From an uncultured Lachnospiraceae bacterium (GTDB taxonomy: Bacteria; Bacillota; Clostridia; Lachnospirales; Lachnospiraceae), in the NCBI GenBank assembly GCA_944381485.1, contig CALWLI010000011.1, positions 1 to 64,000 of the forward strand: DNA of 64,000 bases, given 5' to 3'. Position numbers and translations under genes: made by a program. Under the pieces are notes generated by a model. It saw nothing but the letters and a program-made list of their open reading frames with translations. It was not told the origin of the DNA and did not search any database. Positions 26,003 through 36,053 of this stretch are shown one piece after another. Numbering within the stretch: the stretch's first letter is position 1; every line of letters starts with the position of its first letter.

Positions 26003-26977
26003 ATGAAACTGAAAGCTAAGATAAGAGAGACACTTGAAAAGAACAGAGGTGAGGCTGTATCCGGAGAATTTTTGGCAAGGGAAGCAGGCGTTACCAGGGC
26101 AGCGGTTTGGAAGGCTGTAAAGAGCCTTGAGGAATCGGGATATAAGATAATTTCAAAAAAGAACAAGGGATACATGCTGGACATCTCAAGTACTGAGATA
26201 TCGAAGGAGGGTATAAATCTGTACTTGAAGGGACAGGAAGCCTCCGTATATGTGTTTGACGAGATAGACTCCACTCAGAATTTCGGAAAGAAGCTGGCTG
26301 TGGAGGGGAAGACAGAGAGGGCGGTAGTCACAGCCGACACCCAGACTGAGGGCAGGGGAAGATACGGGAAGAGCTTTTACTCCCCTAAGAGCACAGGGAT
26401 CTATGTGAGCCTTGTGATCCGCGCCGACAGAGAAGTGAAGGAATTTGTTTCAGTAACCTTTGCCACGGCTGTAGCTGTCGCAAGAGTCATAGAACGCCAC
26501 TCCTCGGCAGTTCCAAAGATAAAGTGGGTAAATGACATATGGATAGGAGAGAAAAAAGCTGCAGGCATACTGACAGAGGCAGTCAGCGACTTTGAAAGCG
26601 GCAGGCTCTCCTATGCTGTGATAGGCATAGGAATGAACGTGGACACGGAGGACTATCCTGATGAGATCAAGGACATAGCCTGTTCCCTTGGAGATATTGA
26701 TATAAGCAGAAATCAGCTGATCGGAGAGATAGCCTCGGAGGTCTTTAATATCTCCGATGTACTGCTCAACTCTGAGGAGGGGAAGAAAAAGCTTCTTGAA
26801 GAGTACAAGAGAAGGTCCCTCGTTCTCGGGAAAAATATATATTGGATGAGAGGTGGAAAAAAATATTTAGGAAAAGCCGTCGATATAAACGAGGAGGGAA
26901 ATCTTATAGTGGAGACAGCGGAGGGCATAGAAATCTTAAATTCGGGGGAAATATCCATAAGGCCTGACATATCATAA
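26003..26977 (+). CDS. birA: Bifunctional biotin--protein ligase / biotin repressor
   Basis: BirA attaches biotin to carboxylases and, as biotinyl-AMP-bound dimer, represses biotin genes. The 324-residue product has an N-terminal winged helix (residues 1-60; EFLAREAGVTRAAVWKAVKSL). The ligase domain has GRGRYGKSF (117-125), the adenylate-binding loop, then KWVNDIW and the C-terminal SH3-like domain (GKAVDINEEGNLIV). The HTH fits the operator array immediately upstream, so it probably controls bioY and itself. Confidence 0.95.
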   Translation: MKLKAKIRETLEKNRGEAVSGEFLAREAGVTRAAVWKAVKSLEESGYKIISKKNKGYMLDISSTEISKEGINLYLKGQEASVYVFDEIDSTQNFGKKLAVEGKTERAVVTADTQTEGRGRYGKSFYSPKSTGIYVSLVIRADREVKEFVSVTFATAVAVARVIERHSSAVPKIKWVNDIWIGEKKAAGILTEAVSDFESGRLSYAVIGIGMNVDTEDYPDEIKDIACSLGDIDISRNQLIGEIASEVFNISDVLLNSEEGKKKLLEEYKRRSLVLGKNIYWMRGGKKYLGKAVDINEEGNLIVETAEGIEILNSGEISIRPDIS

Positions 26978-26981
26978 ATAA

Positions 26982-27017
26982 AAAATCGAGTTAGGGCGGC
27001 TGCCTTAACTCGATTTT
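26982..27017. terminator. Bidirectional terminator between birA and the activase gene
   Basis: AAAATCGAGTTAGG (26982-26995) pairs with CCTTAACTCGATTTT (27003-27017), with one bulged base, and has A/T tracts on both sides. The two flanking genes converge here. Confidence 0.88.
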
Positions 27018-27021
27018 ACTT

Positions 27022-30000
27022 TTACTCGGCCATCTTTTTTCTGAGATTTTTCTGTGCTGTTGAAAGCATCAATTTGATCCTGTTCAGCTGATTTACCTCT
27101 GAGGCTCCCGGATCGTAGTCCACGGCAATTATGTTTGCCTCAGGGTAGTGATGCCTCAACTCTTTGATGACGCCTTTTCCCACAATGTGGTTGGGAAGGC
27201 AGCCGAAGGGCTGGGTGCAGACTATATTGTTTACTCCCTCATGTATGAGCTCAAGCATCTCGCCTGTGAGGAACCATCCTTCTCCGGTCTGATTTCCTAT
27301 GGAGACAAAATCCTTTGCCATGTCAGCCAGCTCTCTGATATCAGAGGGTGGCGTGAAGTGCTTTGAGCGGGCCAGCTCTTTTTTAGCGGTCTTTCTGAAG
27401 GACTCCAGAAGCTTTATGGCCATGTTGGAAAGACTTGCAGTCTTTTTCTTTCCTCCAAGATGCTCATATTTGAAGTTGCTGTTGTAGAAGCAGTAGAGCA
27501 AAAAGTCCATCAGATCAGGCATTACGCATTCCGCACCCTCGCTCTCCAAAAGCTCTACTATGTGGTTGTTGGCGAGAGGCGAGAATTTTACAAGTATCTC
27601 TCCTACCACACCTACCCTGGGCTTTGGAGTTTCCGACATGGGGAGCTCGTCAAAATCTTTTATTATTCCCTTTATATTTCTTGAAAAACCTGCAAAGTCA
27701 GGAGTTTTCTTGCTGAGCTGCCTTACGCAGACACGGAACCATTTTTCGTGGAGCATATCAGCCGAGCCCTTCTTTAACTCGTAGGGCCTTGTGGCGTAGA
27801 GACATCTCATAAACACATCGCCGTAAACAATGGCCTGCATAGCCTTTGTCAACAGAGGCAGAGTGATCTTGAATCCCGGATTTGTCTCCATTCCGTTGGC
27901 ATTTATTGAGATGACAGGGATCTGCGACATGCCCGCTCTCTCAAGGGCTCTTCGTATAAATCCGATATAGTTTGATGCTCTGCAGCCGCCTCCTGTCTGG
28001 CTCATTATTACAGCTGTCTTGTCGAGATCATATTTTCCCGACAGCAGAGCCTCCATTATCTGACCTATGACTATCAGAGAAGGATAGCAGGCATCGTTAT
28101 TTACATATTTAAGCCCGGTGTCAATGGCCGACTTATTGTCGTTTTTGAGAACTTCGATCTTGTACCCGAAGTTTCTTATGGCAGGCTCCAGCAGGCTGAA
28201 GTGTATTGGTGACATCTGAGGGCAGAGGAGAGTATACTCCTTCTTCATGTCCTTGGTGAAGAGCCTTCTTATGTAAGCTGAGGATTTCACCTCCCGCTTT
28301 ATATTTCTCTCATCTCTCACCCTTAGAGCGGCTATGAGAGAACGTATCCTGATCCTTGCGGCACCAAGATTGTTTACCTCGTCGATCTTAAGTACGGTGT
28401 ATATTTTACCGGCAGCTGTAAGTATGTCTGAAACCTGATCCGTTGTGACTGCGTCAAGGCCGCAGCCGAAGGAATTCAGCTGTACCAGGTCCAGATCATC
28501 TCTGGTCTTTACAAAGCTTGCTGCCCTGTAAAGTCTTGAGTGGTACATCCACTGGTCGGTAACTATGATGGGTCTCTCAACCTTTCCGAGATGGGATATG
28601 CTGTCCTCAGTGAGCACGGCAAATCCGTAGGAGCATATCATTTCAGGGATGCCGTGGTGGATCTCGGGATCGGTATGGTAGGGCCTTCCTGCCAGAACTA
28701 TACCTCTGTGGCCGGTCTCCTCCATCCATTTGAGGGTCTCCTCTCCCTTTTTCTCCATATCCTCCCTGGATTTAATAAGCTCCTTCCAAGCGAGGTGAGA
28801 AGCCCTCCTTATCTCCTCCTCGGTCATTGCGGGAACAGTCTCTCCGTACTTGTTTACAGTCTCTTTCCCGTACTTGTTGAGAAATTCTTTACAGAGAGCG
28901 TCGGAGAGTATCTCCTCCGAAGTGAAGGCGAGGAAGGGATTCATGAAATCTATATCATTATCCTTCAGGGACTCCACATTATTCTTTATGTTCTCCGCAT
29001 AGGAGGTGACCATAGGGCAGTTGTAATGATTGCCGGCATCAGGGGTCTCATTCCTCTCGTATGGTATGCAGGGGTAGAAGATGAAACGCACGTCATTTTT
29101 TATGAGCCACTCCACATGTCCGTGCACTATCTTTGCGGGATAGCACTCCGACTCAGAGGGTATGGACTCTATGCCAAGCTCATAGATCTGCCTCGTTGAC
29201 ACAGGGCTTAGTATGGTGCGGAACTTGAGCTCTCTGAAAAATGTTGCCCAGAAAGGATAATTCTCATACATGTTGAGGACTCTGGGAATTCCCACTATAC
29301 CTCTCTCGGCCTTGTCCATGGTGAGGGGCTCGTAGCCGAACATCCTCTGAAGCTTGTACTCGAAGAGATTGGGAATCTCCTTGCGGCTCTTCTCCTTGCC
29401 GAGACCTCTCTCACATCTGTTTCCTGAGACAAAGTTGCGGCCTCCCTCAAACTGGTTTATGGTGAGGACACAATGGTTGTTGCAGCCCTTGCATCTGGTC
29501 ATTGATGTCCTGTACTGAAGATTTATTATCTTGTCGAGAGAGAGCATGGTGCTCTCCTTGCCGCGGTATCTTTCCCTTGCTATGAGAGCCGCTCCGAAGG
29601 CTCCCATTATTCCGGCTATATCAGGGCGTATGGCGTCAGCGCCTGAGATCTTCTCAAAGCTCCTGAGGACGGCATCGTTGTAAAATGTTCCTCCCTGGGT
29701 AACTATATGAGTGCCCAGATCCTTGGCGGAAGTTATCTTTATAACCTTGTAGAGGGCGTTTTTGATGACGGAGTAGGCAAGACCTGCGGAGATGTCAGCC
29801 ACAGTAGCACCCTCCTTTTGCGCCTGCTTTACATTGGAATTCATAAACACAGTGCATCTCTGGCCCAGATCGGTGGGATTTTTTGCAAAGAGAGCCTCCT
29901 TTGCAAAATCCTCTACCGAATAGTTGAGAGATTTCGCAAAGGTCTCTATAAAGGAACCGCAACCTGAGGAGCAGGCCTCATTGAGCTGCACCGAGTCCAC

Positions 30001-31386
30001 TGTGCCGTCCTTTATCCTTATGCACTTCATATCCTGACCGCCTATGTCAAGTATGCAGTCCACCTGAGGGTCAAAAAATGCGGCGGCATAATAATGGGAT
30101 ATGGTCTCAACCTCCCCCTCGTCAAGCATGAATGCCGCTTTAATAAGAGCTTCACCGTATCCTGTGGAGCAGGAGTAGGCTATCTTTGCTCCGGGAGGAA
30201 GAAGCTCCTTTATCTCTTTTATGGCCTTTATGGCTGTGGCCAGAGGAGAACCGTTGTTCCCCTCATAAAACTTGTACAGGAGAGAACCGTCCTCTGCCAC
30301 CAGGGCAAGCTTGGTCGTGGTGGAGCCGGCGTCTATTCCCAGGAAGCATTTCCCCCTGTAGGTGCTGATATCACCCTTCTTGACATTTGATCTCTCGTGG
30401 CGCTTTAAAAATTCATCGTATTCTTCCTGATCTCTGAAAAGAGGCTCCAATCTCTTGATCTCCGTGTCAAGCTTTATGCCCTTTCTCAGTTTTGAAATAA
30501 GCTCATCTATGTCTGTCTCTGTAACCTTCATATTGGTAAAGGAGATATCTTCCTCCTCACCCTCCTTAGGGAGATTCATGGCAGAGCCCACAGCGGCGAA
30601 AAGATGAGAATTGTCCGGGGCGATGACGTGGTCGTCAGTAAGCTTGAGAGTTCTTATAAATGCCTTCCTGAGTTCTGGAAGGAAGTGGAGCGGGCCTCCG
30701 AGAAAGGCAACATTTCCTCTTATGGGTTTTCCGCAGGCAAGGCCTGATATGGTCTGGTTGACAACGGCCTGGAATATTGAGGCTGCCAGATCCTCATGAG
30801 TAGCTCCCTCGTTTATGAGGGGCTGTATATCTGACTTGGCAAACACGCCGCACCTTGCCGCAATGGGGTAGATAGCCTTATAGTTTTTTGCATACTCGTT
30901 GAGTCCTGCAGCGTCTGTCTGAAGCAGGGAGGCCATCTGGTCTATGAATGAGCCTGTGCCTCCTGCGCATATGCCGTTCATCCTCTGGTCTATGCCGCCG
31001 GTAAAGTAGATGATCTTTGCATCCTCACCGCCCAGCTCTATAGCCACATCACACTGAGGAGCATAGTCCTGAAGAGCTGTGGCCACGGCTACCACCTCCT
31101 GAACGAAGGGGACGTCAAGATGCTTTGAAAGGCTGAGACCGCCGGAGCCTGTGACGGCGGGACGAAGAAGTACCTTGCCGAGTTTCTGCCTTGCATCTGT
31201 AAGGATGTCGGCAAGGGTCTGCTGAATGTTTGCAAAATGCCTTCTGTAATCGGAAAACAGTACGGTGTTCTTTTCATCCAGCACTGCAGCCTTTACCGTC
31301 GTGGATCCTATGTCTATTCCGAGCCTTAAGAGCCGGCCTTTTTCGCGGATCCCTTCAATTATTACATTTGACATATTTTCTTGCAT
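27022..31386 (-). CDS. Giant 2-hydroxyacyl-CoA dehydratase activase-like protein
   Basis: This 1454-residue protein has two BadF/HgdC-type ATPase domains in tandem: the first starts [15 protein letters not shown] (about 21-35) with [11 protein letters not shown] near 140, the second [15 protein letters not shown] (about 347-361) with [12 protein letters not shown]2229-like region follows with Cys pairs ([12 protein letters not shown]) and [14 protein letters not shown], then a C-terminal region with [13 protein letters not shown] and [14 protein letters not shown]. HgdC-type activases bind a 4Fe-4S cluster at a dimer interface and drive electrons with ATP into a dehydratase. No separate hgdA/hgdB genes are nearby; the C-terminal part may itself be the dehydratase-like partner. 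This family is widespread in Clostridia; its substrate is not known to me. Confidence 0.85.
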   Translation of the reverse strand: MQENMSNVIIEGIREKGRLLRLGIDIGSTTVKAAVLDEKNTVLFSDYRRHFANIQQTLADILTDARQKLGKVLLRPAVTGSGGLSLSKHLDVPFVQEVVAVATALQDYAPQCDVAIELGGEDAKIIYFTGGIDQRMNGICAGGTGSFIDQMASLLQTDAAGLNEYAKNYKAIYPIAARCGVFAKSDIQPLINEGATHEDLAASIFQAVVNQTISGLACGKPIRGNVAFLGGPLHFLPELRKAFIRTLKLTDDHVIAPDNSHLFAAVGSAMNLPKEGEEEDISFTNMKVTETDIDELISKLRKGIKLDTEIKRLEPLFRDQEEYDEFLKRHERSNVKKGDISTYRGKCFLGIDAGSTTTKLALVAEDGSLLYKFYEGNNGSPLATAIKAIKEIKELLPPGAKIAYSCSTGYGEALIKAAFMLDEGEVETISHYYAAAFFDPQVDCILDIGGQDMKCIRIKDGTVDSVQLNEACSSGCGSFIETFAKSLNYSVEDFAKEALFAKNPTDLGQRCTVFMNSNVKQAQKEGATVADISAGLAYSVIKNALYKVIKITSAKDLGTHIVTQGGTFYNDAVLRSFEKISGADAIRPDIAGIMGAFGAALIARERYRGKESTMLSLDKIINLQYRTSMTRCKGCNNHCVLTINQFEGGRNFVSGNRCERGLGKEKSRKEIPNLFEYKLQRMFGYEPLTMDKAERGIVGIPRVLNMYENYPFWATFFRELKFRTILSPVSTRQIYELGIESIPSESECYPAKIVHGHVEWLIKNDVRFIFYPCIPYERNETPDAGNHYNCPMVTSYAENIKNNVESLKDNDIDFMNPFLAFTSEEILSDALCKEFLNKYGKETVNKYGETVPAMTEEEIRRASHLAWKELIKSREDMEKKGEETLKWMEETGHRGIVLAGRPYHTDPEIHHGIPEMICSYGFAVLTEDSISHLGKVERPIIVTDQWMYHSRLYRAASFVKTRDDLDLVQLNSFGCGLDAVTTDQVSDILTAAGKIYTVLKIDEVNNLGAARIRIRSLIAALRVRDERNIKREVKSSAYIRRLFTKDMKKEYTLLCPQMSPIHFSLLEPAIRNFGYKIEVLKNDNKSAIDTGLKYVNNDACYPSLIVIGQIMEALLSGKYDLDKTAVIMSQTGGGCRASNYIGFIRRALERAGMSQIPVISINANGMETNPGFKITLPLLTKAMQAIVYGDVFMRCLYATRPYELKKGSADMLHEKWFRVCVRQLSKKTPDFAGFSRNIKGIIKDFDELPMSETPKPRVGVVGEILVKFSPLANNHIVELLESEGAECVMPDLMDFLLYCFYNSNFKYEHLGGKKKTASLSNMAIKLLESFRKTAKKELARSKHFTPPSDIRELADMAKDFVSIGNQTGEGWFLTGEMLELIHEGVNNIVCTQPFGCLPNHIVGKGVIKELRHHYPEANIIAVDYDPGASEVNQLNRIKLMLSTAQKNLRKKMAE

Positions 31387-31578
31387 GAATAACCTCGCAA
31401 TTGATATTGATAATATTGGGCTAAGTCTGAAAAACCTATCTGTAAGCTATAGTTATAAAAATAAAAACTTAACCAACCTATTATATAGCACATTTGTTGA
31501 GAGTATGCTATAAGCAAATCCACTGAAAAAAGTAATAATTTCCCCATAAAACTATACTTGGATTTAACACTATGCAAA

Positions 31579-31608
31579 TTGACAAAGCTTCCGCGAAAAG
31601 CTTATAAT
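31579..31608 (+). promoter_or_regulatory. Consensus promoter of corA with an internal inverted repeat
   Basis: TTGACA (31579-31584) and TATAAT (31603-31608) are both perfect, 18 bp apart. Two AAGCTT hexamers lie in the spacer region (31585-31590 and about 31599-31604), making an inverted repeat that could be an operator. On the opposite strand a TATAAT at about 31480-31485 may serve the activase gene, though without a clear -35. Confidence 0.75.
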
Positions 31609-31657
31609 GTACGGTAGCTGTGCAAAGCTGCAAATATAGTGAAGAGAAGGAGGCATT

Positions 31658-32593
31658 ATGGTCCGTTATTATTTGACTGAAAATGGAATTTTGAACGAAA
31701 AGCAGGCGGCCGAGAACGGTTGCTGGATTGTGATGATACACCCAAGTGCCTCTGAGATCGAGGAGATAGCTGCGGTAGCTGATATAGATATTGATGACCT
31801 CAGGTCACCTCTGGATGAGGAGGAGAGATCCCGTATAGAGTTTGAGGACAATTACACTCTTTTACTGGTGGACATCCCCAGCATAGAGGAGCGCAACGGC
31901 ACAGACTGGTTTGAGACCCTCCCCATGGGTATTTTTTCCACAGACAAATATATGATAACTGTTTGTCTGCAGGATACTCCCATATTGGAGGCCTTCATAA
32001 AGGGAAGGATCAGAAACTTCCACACCTACATGAAGACCAGATTCATACTGCAGATACTTTACAGAAATGCATCGCTTTTCCTGCAGTACCTGAGAGTTAT
32101 AGACAAGAAGTCAGAGGTGATAGAGAAGAAGCTCCATCAGTCCCAGAAGAATAAGGAACTCATAGAGCTTTTGGAGTTGGAAAAATCACTGGTTTACTTT
32201 ACCACCTCTCTGAGAGGAAACGAGATGGTGCTGGAGAAGCTTCTCAAGTCGGAGAAGATAAAAAAATACCCGGATGATGAGGATCTTCTCGAGGATGTAA
32301 TCGTCGAAAACAAGCAGGCCATTGAGATGGCAGGCATATACAGCGGAATACTCTCGGGCACCATGGATGCCTTCGCCTCCGTAATCAGCAACAACCAGAA
32401 CCTGGTAATGAAGACTCTGGCAGCCATCACCATAGTTATGTCCATACCGAACATTATCGCCGGCTTCTTCGGAATGAATGTGAGCGACATACCTCTTAGC
32501 AGGACGCCCTTTTCCTTCCTTATTATATGTGTCATCACACTGGCCATAGTGGGAGTGGCTGTGTATATACTCAAAAAGAAGGATATGTTTTGA
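31658..32593 (+). CDS. corA: CorA-family magnesium transporter
   Basis: This is a pentameric divalent-cation channel of the CorA-MIT family. The 311-residue product has a long cytoplasmic N-terminal domain with the acidic stretch DDLRSPLDEEERSRIE, a long coiled helix (about 150-230), then two C-terminal membrane segments. The signature GMN is at residues 272-274 in FFGMNV. The C-terminus is the usual basic KKKDMF. A GGAGG site lies just before ATG 31658. Mg2+ is the likely ion; Co2+ or Ni2+ are possible in the family. Confidence 0.93.
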   Translation: MVRYYLTENGILNEKQAAENGCWIVMIHPSASEIEEIAAVADIDIDDLRSPLDEEERSRIEFEDNYTLLLVDIPSIEERNGTDWFETLPMGIFSTDKYMITVCLQDTPILEAFIKGRIRNFHTYMKTRFILQILYRNASLFLQYLRVIDKKSEVIEKKLHQSQKNKELIELLELEKSLVYFTTSLRGNEMVLEKLLKSEKIKKYPDDEDLLEDVIVENKQAIEMAGIYSGILSGTMDAFASVISNNQNLVMKTLAAITIVMSIPNIIAGFFGMNVSDIPLSRTPFSFLIICVITLAIVGVAVYILKKKDMF

Positions 32594-32661
32594 TTTGGGA
32601 TACCTCGATCCGGAAAACAGATGATTAAAAGAGAAAACAGAAAGGAACAGCTTAAAACAAA

Positions 32662-33357
32662 ATGGATTTAGGCAGTTATTACAGAAGATTCAGGAGCAAA
32701 TTTCAGCGCTATGCCATACATGATCTGGCACTCTATGTAAGCATCATTTTTGCAGTGGGCCTGTTCATACAAGTGACCAACCCCATGTTTTATTTTGAAA
32801 AATTGTCCTTTGTGCCTTCGCTGGTACTCAGGGGAGAGATATGGAGGATAATCACAGTTATCTTTTATCCTCCCAATATGGGAGATTTTTTATGGACCAT
32901 ACTGGCCATACTTGTGTGGTTTTCTATGAGCAGGAGCCTTCAGGCCTGGTGGGGGGACTTTGACTTTAATATCTATTTCTTCGGCTGCCTTTTCATAAAT
33001 GAGATCGTGCTTATAATTCTGAGCCTTGTCATGGGACTTGACTCATTTATAGCAGTTTTACCCTTTTTGCCCATATATATGTACTTCTCGGTTTTTATGG
33101 CCTACGCCATAACCTTTCCCGAGGCTCAATTTCTGATAATGTTCGTCCTTCCCGTGAAGGCGAAGCATCTGGCCATAGTCGAGGTGGCCATTTACCTCTA
33201 CCAGTTTTTGAGAGGGGCTTGGATAGTAAAGCTTTATATCCTCCTGGCATTTGCGGGGGTAATCATATACTTTTTGATACAGGACAGAAATAACCGCATA
33301 ATTTCCAACTGGCGTTGGAAGTTTAAGCAGTGGCAGAGGAGAAGAAACTTCAGATAA
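32662..33357 (+). CDS. Rhomboid-like membrane protein without catalytic residues
   Basis: This 231-residue protein has about six membrane segments between residues 20 and 205 and a basic C-terminal tail (WRWKFKQWQRRRNF). LRGEIWRIITVIFYPP after the first segment and a Pro-Val-Lys-Ala-Lys turn resemble rhomboid/derlin folds. The GxSG serine motif and the late catalytic His are absent, so it is not a rhomboid protease. Function is unknown. Its stop lies 14 bp upstream of the pyruvate kinase start. Confidence 0.65.
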   Translation: MDLGSYYRRFRSKFQRYAIHDLALYVSIIFAVGLFIQVTNPMFYFEKLSFVPSLVLRGEIWRIITVIFYPPNMGDFLWTILAILVWFSMSRSLQAWWGDFDFNIYFFGCLFINEIVLIILSLVMGLDSFIAVLPFLPIYMYFSVFMAYAITFPEAQFLIMFVLPVKAKHLAIVEVAIYLYQFLRGAWIVKLYILLAFAGVIIYFLIQDRNNRIISNWRWKFKQWQRRRNFR

Positions 33358-33371
33358 AGGAGATCGATACA

Positions 33372-34808
33372 ATGAGACATACTAAGATAATATGTACAAT
33401 GGGACCGAATGCCGACAACAAGGAACTTCTCACAGCACTGGCAAAAGAATATATGGATGTGGCCAGATTCAACTTTTCTCATGGGACTCACGAGGAGCAA
33501 AAGGACAGGCTTGAGCTCTTAAAGGAGGTAAGAAAAGAGGTAAAAAGGCCTATAGCCGCTCTCCTTGACACAAAGGGACCGGAGATAAGGACCGGACTTC
33601 TCAAGGACCATAAAAAGGTGGAGCTTAAGGAAGGCGAGCTTATCACACTCACCGTAAACGAGTGCGAGGGAGACAGCGAGCGGGTATATGTCAACTACAG
33701 CGGACTCTGTGATGACGTGAAACCGGGAGATCACATTCTCATAGACGACGGTCTCATAGATCTGGAAATTGCGGAGATAAAGGATAAGGACATAATCTGC
33801 AGAATAGTAAACGGAGGAGAGCTGGGAGAGCAGAAGGGCGTCAACATACCCAATGTAAAGATAAATCTCCCCTCCCTCACCGATAAGGACATAGATGACA
33901 TCAAGTTCGGAATAAAGGAGGACTTTGATATAATAGCGGCTTCCTTTGTGAGAGATGCCGAATGTATAAGAAAAATAAGAAAGATACTGGATGGTGCCGG
34001 CTCCAATATGCTGATAATCGCCAAGATAGAGAATCAGGAGGGCGTGGACAACATAGATGAGATAATAAAGGAAGCTGACGGCATAATGGTGGCTAGAGGC
34101 GATATGGGAGTGGAGATACCTCCCCAGAGACTTCCCCACATTCAGAAATCCATAATAAAAAAGTGCAATATGGAGGGTAAGCTTGTCATAACCGCCACCC
34201 AGATGCTGGACAGCATGATAAGGAATCCCCGTCCCACAAGGGCTGAGGTAACAGACGTGGCAAATGCGGTGTATGACGGAACCGACTGCGTCATGCTCTC
34301 AGGGGAGACGGCCATGGGAAAATACCCCGTGGAGGCCCTTACCATGATGGCTCAGGTAGTGGAGGACGCGGAGAAATTCCTCGACTATGATGCCTACAGA
34401 AAGAGAAAGGTGTCCAACGCTCTCATGAGCAGAGTTTCAAACTCCGTATCCTATGCTGCGGTATCCACAGCCATGGACCTGGGAGCACAGGCCATAGTTG
34501 CGCCTACACTTACAGGATATACTGCAAGGCTTCTCAGCAAGTGGAGGCCGGAGACTCCCATATATGCCATGTCTCCCAGCATGTCCACCGTCAGGAAATG
34601 TATGATGATGTGGGGGACCTTCCCGGTTTGGTCAAGGAGAGCCGACTCTACCGACGAGCTGATAGAGAGCTCCATAGTGGAGCTAAAGGAGGATGGGCTT
34701 CTCAAGCACGACGATACTGCGGTTGTTACTGCAGGAGTCCTCAGCTACAGAAGCAGACACGAGGCGGCCAAGGATACAAACATCATGCAGGTGGTCAAGG
34801 TTATCTAA
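33372..34808 (+). CDS. pyk: Pyruvate kinase
   Basis: Pyruvate kinase converts phosphoenolpyruvate and ADP to pyruvate and ATP. The 478-residue product starts MRHTKIICTMGPN and carries RFNFSHGTH, LDTKGPEIRTG, the active-site IIAKIENQEGVDN, GIMVARGDMGVEIP and the MLSGETAMGKYPVEA motif. It lacks the extra C-terminal PEP-utiliser domain seen in Bacillus. ATG 33372 with AAGGAG upstream is preferred over an earlier in-frame start at 33330 that would overlap the previous gene. Nudix and apt genes follow closely. Confidence 0.96.
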   Translation: MRHTKIICTMGPNADNKELLTALAKEYMDVARFNFSHGTHEEQKDRLELLKEVRKEVKRPIAALLDTKGPEIRTGLLKDHKKVELKEGELITLTVNECEGDSERVYVNYSGLCDDVKPGDHILIDDGLIDLEIAEIKDKDIICRIVNGGELGEQKGVNIPNVKINLPSLTDKDIDDIKFGIKEDFDIIAASFVRDAECIRKIRKILDGAGSNMLIIAKIENQEGVDNIDEIIKEADGIMVARGDMGVEIPPQRLPHIQKSIIKKCNMEGKLVITATQMLDSMIRNPRPTRAEVTDVANAVYDGTDCVMLSGETAMGKYPVEALTMMAQVVEDAEKFLDYDAYRKRKVSNALMSRVSNSVSYAAVSTAMDLGAQAIVAPTLTGYTARLLSKWRPETPIYAMSPSMSTVRKCMMMWGTFPVWSRRADSTDELIESSIVELKEDGLLKHDDTAVVTAGVLSYRSRHEAAKDTNIMQVVKVI

Positions 34809-34824
34809 GAAGAGAGGATCGAGT

Positions 34825-35388
34825 ATGGCTTGTGACAAGGCTCCCGTGGAGCTTATAGAGAGAAGAGAGGTAAGCAAAGGAAAGATACTTACCGTATATG
34901 ATGACACAGTAAAGGTAAACGGAAACATCACCCACTGGGATTTTATTCACCATGACGGTGCGGCGGCAGTACTGCCTGTGACCTCTGAGGGAAAGATACT
35001 CATGGTCAGACAGTACAGACATGCTCTGGGAAGATTTACTCTGGAGATCCCCGCCGGGAAGCTGGATTCTCCCAATGAGGAGAAGGCAGTCTGCGCAGCA
35101 AGAGAGCTGGAGGAGGAGACAGGATACAAGGCAAAGACCATAAAGCCTCTCATAAATGTCAACACTACTGTGGCCTTCTGCGATGAATTTATAGGAATAT
35201 TTTTGGCCACAGATCTGGAAAAGACCTGTCAGCACCTTGACGATGACGAGGATATAAATGTTGAGGCCTGGGAGCTCGATGATCTTATAAAGAAGATCTT
35301 TGCATTGGAGATTACGGACTCAAAGACGGTGGCGGCAATAATGTCTTACGCTGCCCTTCTTCGGGCTACCGAAAAAAAGGAGATGTGA
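34825..35388 (+). CDS. Nudix hydrolase, ADP-ribose pyrophosphatase type
   Basis: This 187-residue enzyme probably cleaves ADP-ribose to AMP and ribose 5-phosphate. The Nudix box reads from PAGKLDSPNEEKAVCAA to RELEEETGY (about residues 74-98), with one extra residue between the G and the first conserved E compared with the usual spacing. VRQYRHALGRFTLEIPAG upstream is typical of the NudF group. The frame is open 132 bp further upstream within pyk, but the family start is MACDKAPVELIERR at 34825. It lies 16 bp after pyk. Confidence 0.9.
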   Translation: MACDKAPVELIERREVSKGKILTVYDDTVKVNGNITHWDFIHHDGAAAVLPVTSEGKILMVRQYRHALGRFTLEIPAGKLDSPNEEKAVCAARELEEETGYKAKTIKPLINVNTTVAFCDEFIGIFLATDLEKTCQHLDDDEDINVEAWELDDLIKKIFALEITDSKTVAAIMSYAALLRATEKKEM

Positions 35389-35391
35389 TAT

Positions 35392-35922
35392 ATGGGAGAG
35401 AAGAGAATAGAAGACTATGTAAGGACTATCCCGGACTTCCCCGAGAAGGGAGTTATGTTCAGGGACATAACAACTATACTTGAGGATCCGGAGGGACTTA
35501 AGCTTACGGTGGACAAGCTCTGCGAGAGCCTTAAGGATGTGGACTTTGATCTTATAGTAGGCCTTGAGTCAAGAGGCTTTATCTTCGGAGTCCCCATGGC
35601 CTACGCCATGCACAAGGGCTTTGTGCCTGTGAGAAAAAGGGGAAAGCTTCCCGCAGCCACCATATCAAAAAAGTATGACTTGGAGTACGGAGAGGCCGAG
35701 ATAGAGATACATAAGGACTCTGTAAAGCCGGGGCAGAGAGTTGTCTTGGTGGATGACCTTATGGCAACAGGCGGGACCATGGCTGCAGCCTGTGACCTTG
35801 TGGAGGAGCTGGGCGGAAAAATAGCAAAGATCTGCTTTGTGATGGAGCTGGCAGGGCTTGCAGGAAGAGAAAAACTCAAAAAATATGACATAGAGTCACT
35901 GGTGGTTTACCCGGGAAAATAG
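35392..35922 (+). CDS. apt: Adenine phosphoribosyltransferase
   Basis: Apt salvages adenine with PRPP to AMP. The 176-residue product has the N-terminal IRTIPDFPEKG-type motif (VRTIPDFPEKGVMFRDITT), LESRGFIFG, VRKRGKLP, and the PRPP loop VVLVDDLMATGGTM (about 117-130). It begins 3 bp after the Nudix gene and closes the pyk operon before a long-stemmed terminator. Confidence 0.95.
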   Translation: MGEKRIEDYVRTIPDFPEKGVMFRDITTILEDPEGLKLTVDKLCESLKDVDFDLIVGLESRGFIFGVPMAYAMHKGFVPVRKRGKLPAATISKKYDLEYGEAEIEIHKDSVKPGQRVVLVDDLMATGGTMAAACDLVEELGGKIAKICFVMELAGLAGREKLKKYDIESLVVYPGK

Positions 35923-35979
35923 GGTAGAGCCATTCAGGATCCCTTAGGTATCAATATAGGTATCAAAAGCTGAAATAAG

Positions 35980-36037
35980 TATCCCCGGATACGTTTATCT
36001 GAAAAATCTCAGACAAATGTATTCGGGGATATTTTTT
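35980..36037. terminator. Terminator after apt with a 23-bp stem
   Basis: The arms 35980-36002 and 36009-36031 pair over 23 bp with only three G-T wobbles around a 6-nt loop, followed by ATTTTTT. The gene on the other side converges, so it may act in both directions. Confidence 0.88.
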
Positions 36038-36053
36038 AAACTGCGCAATAGAA

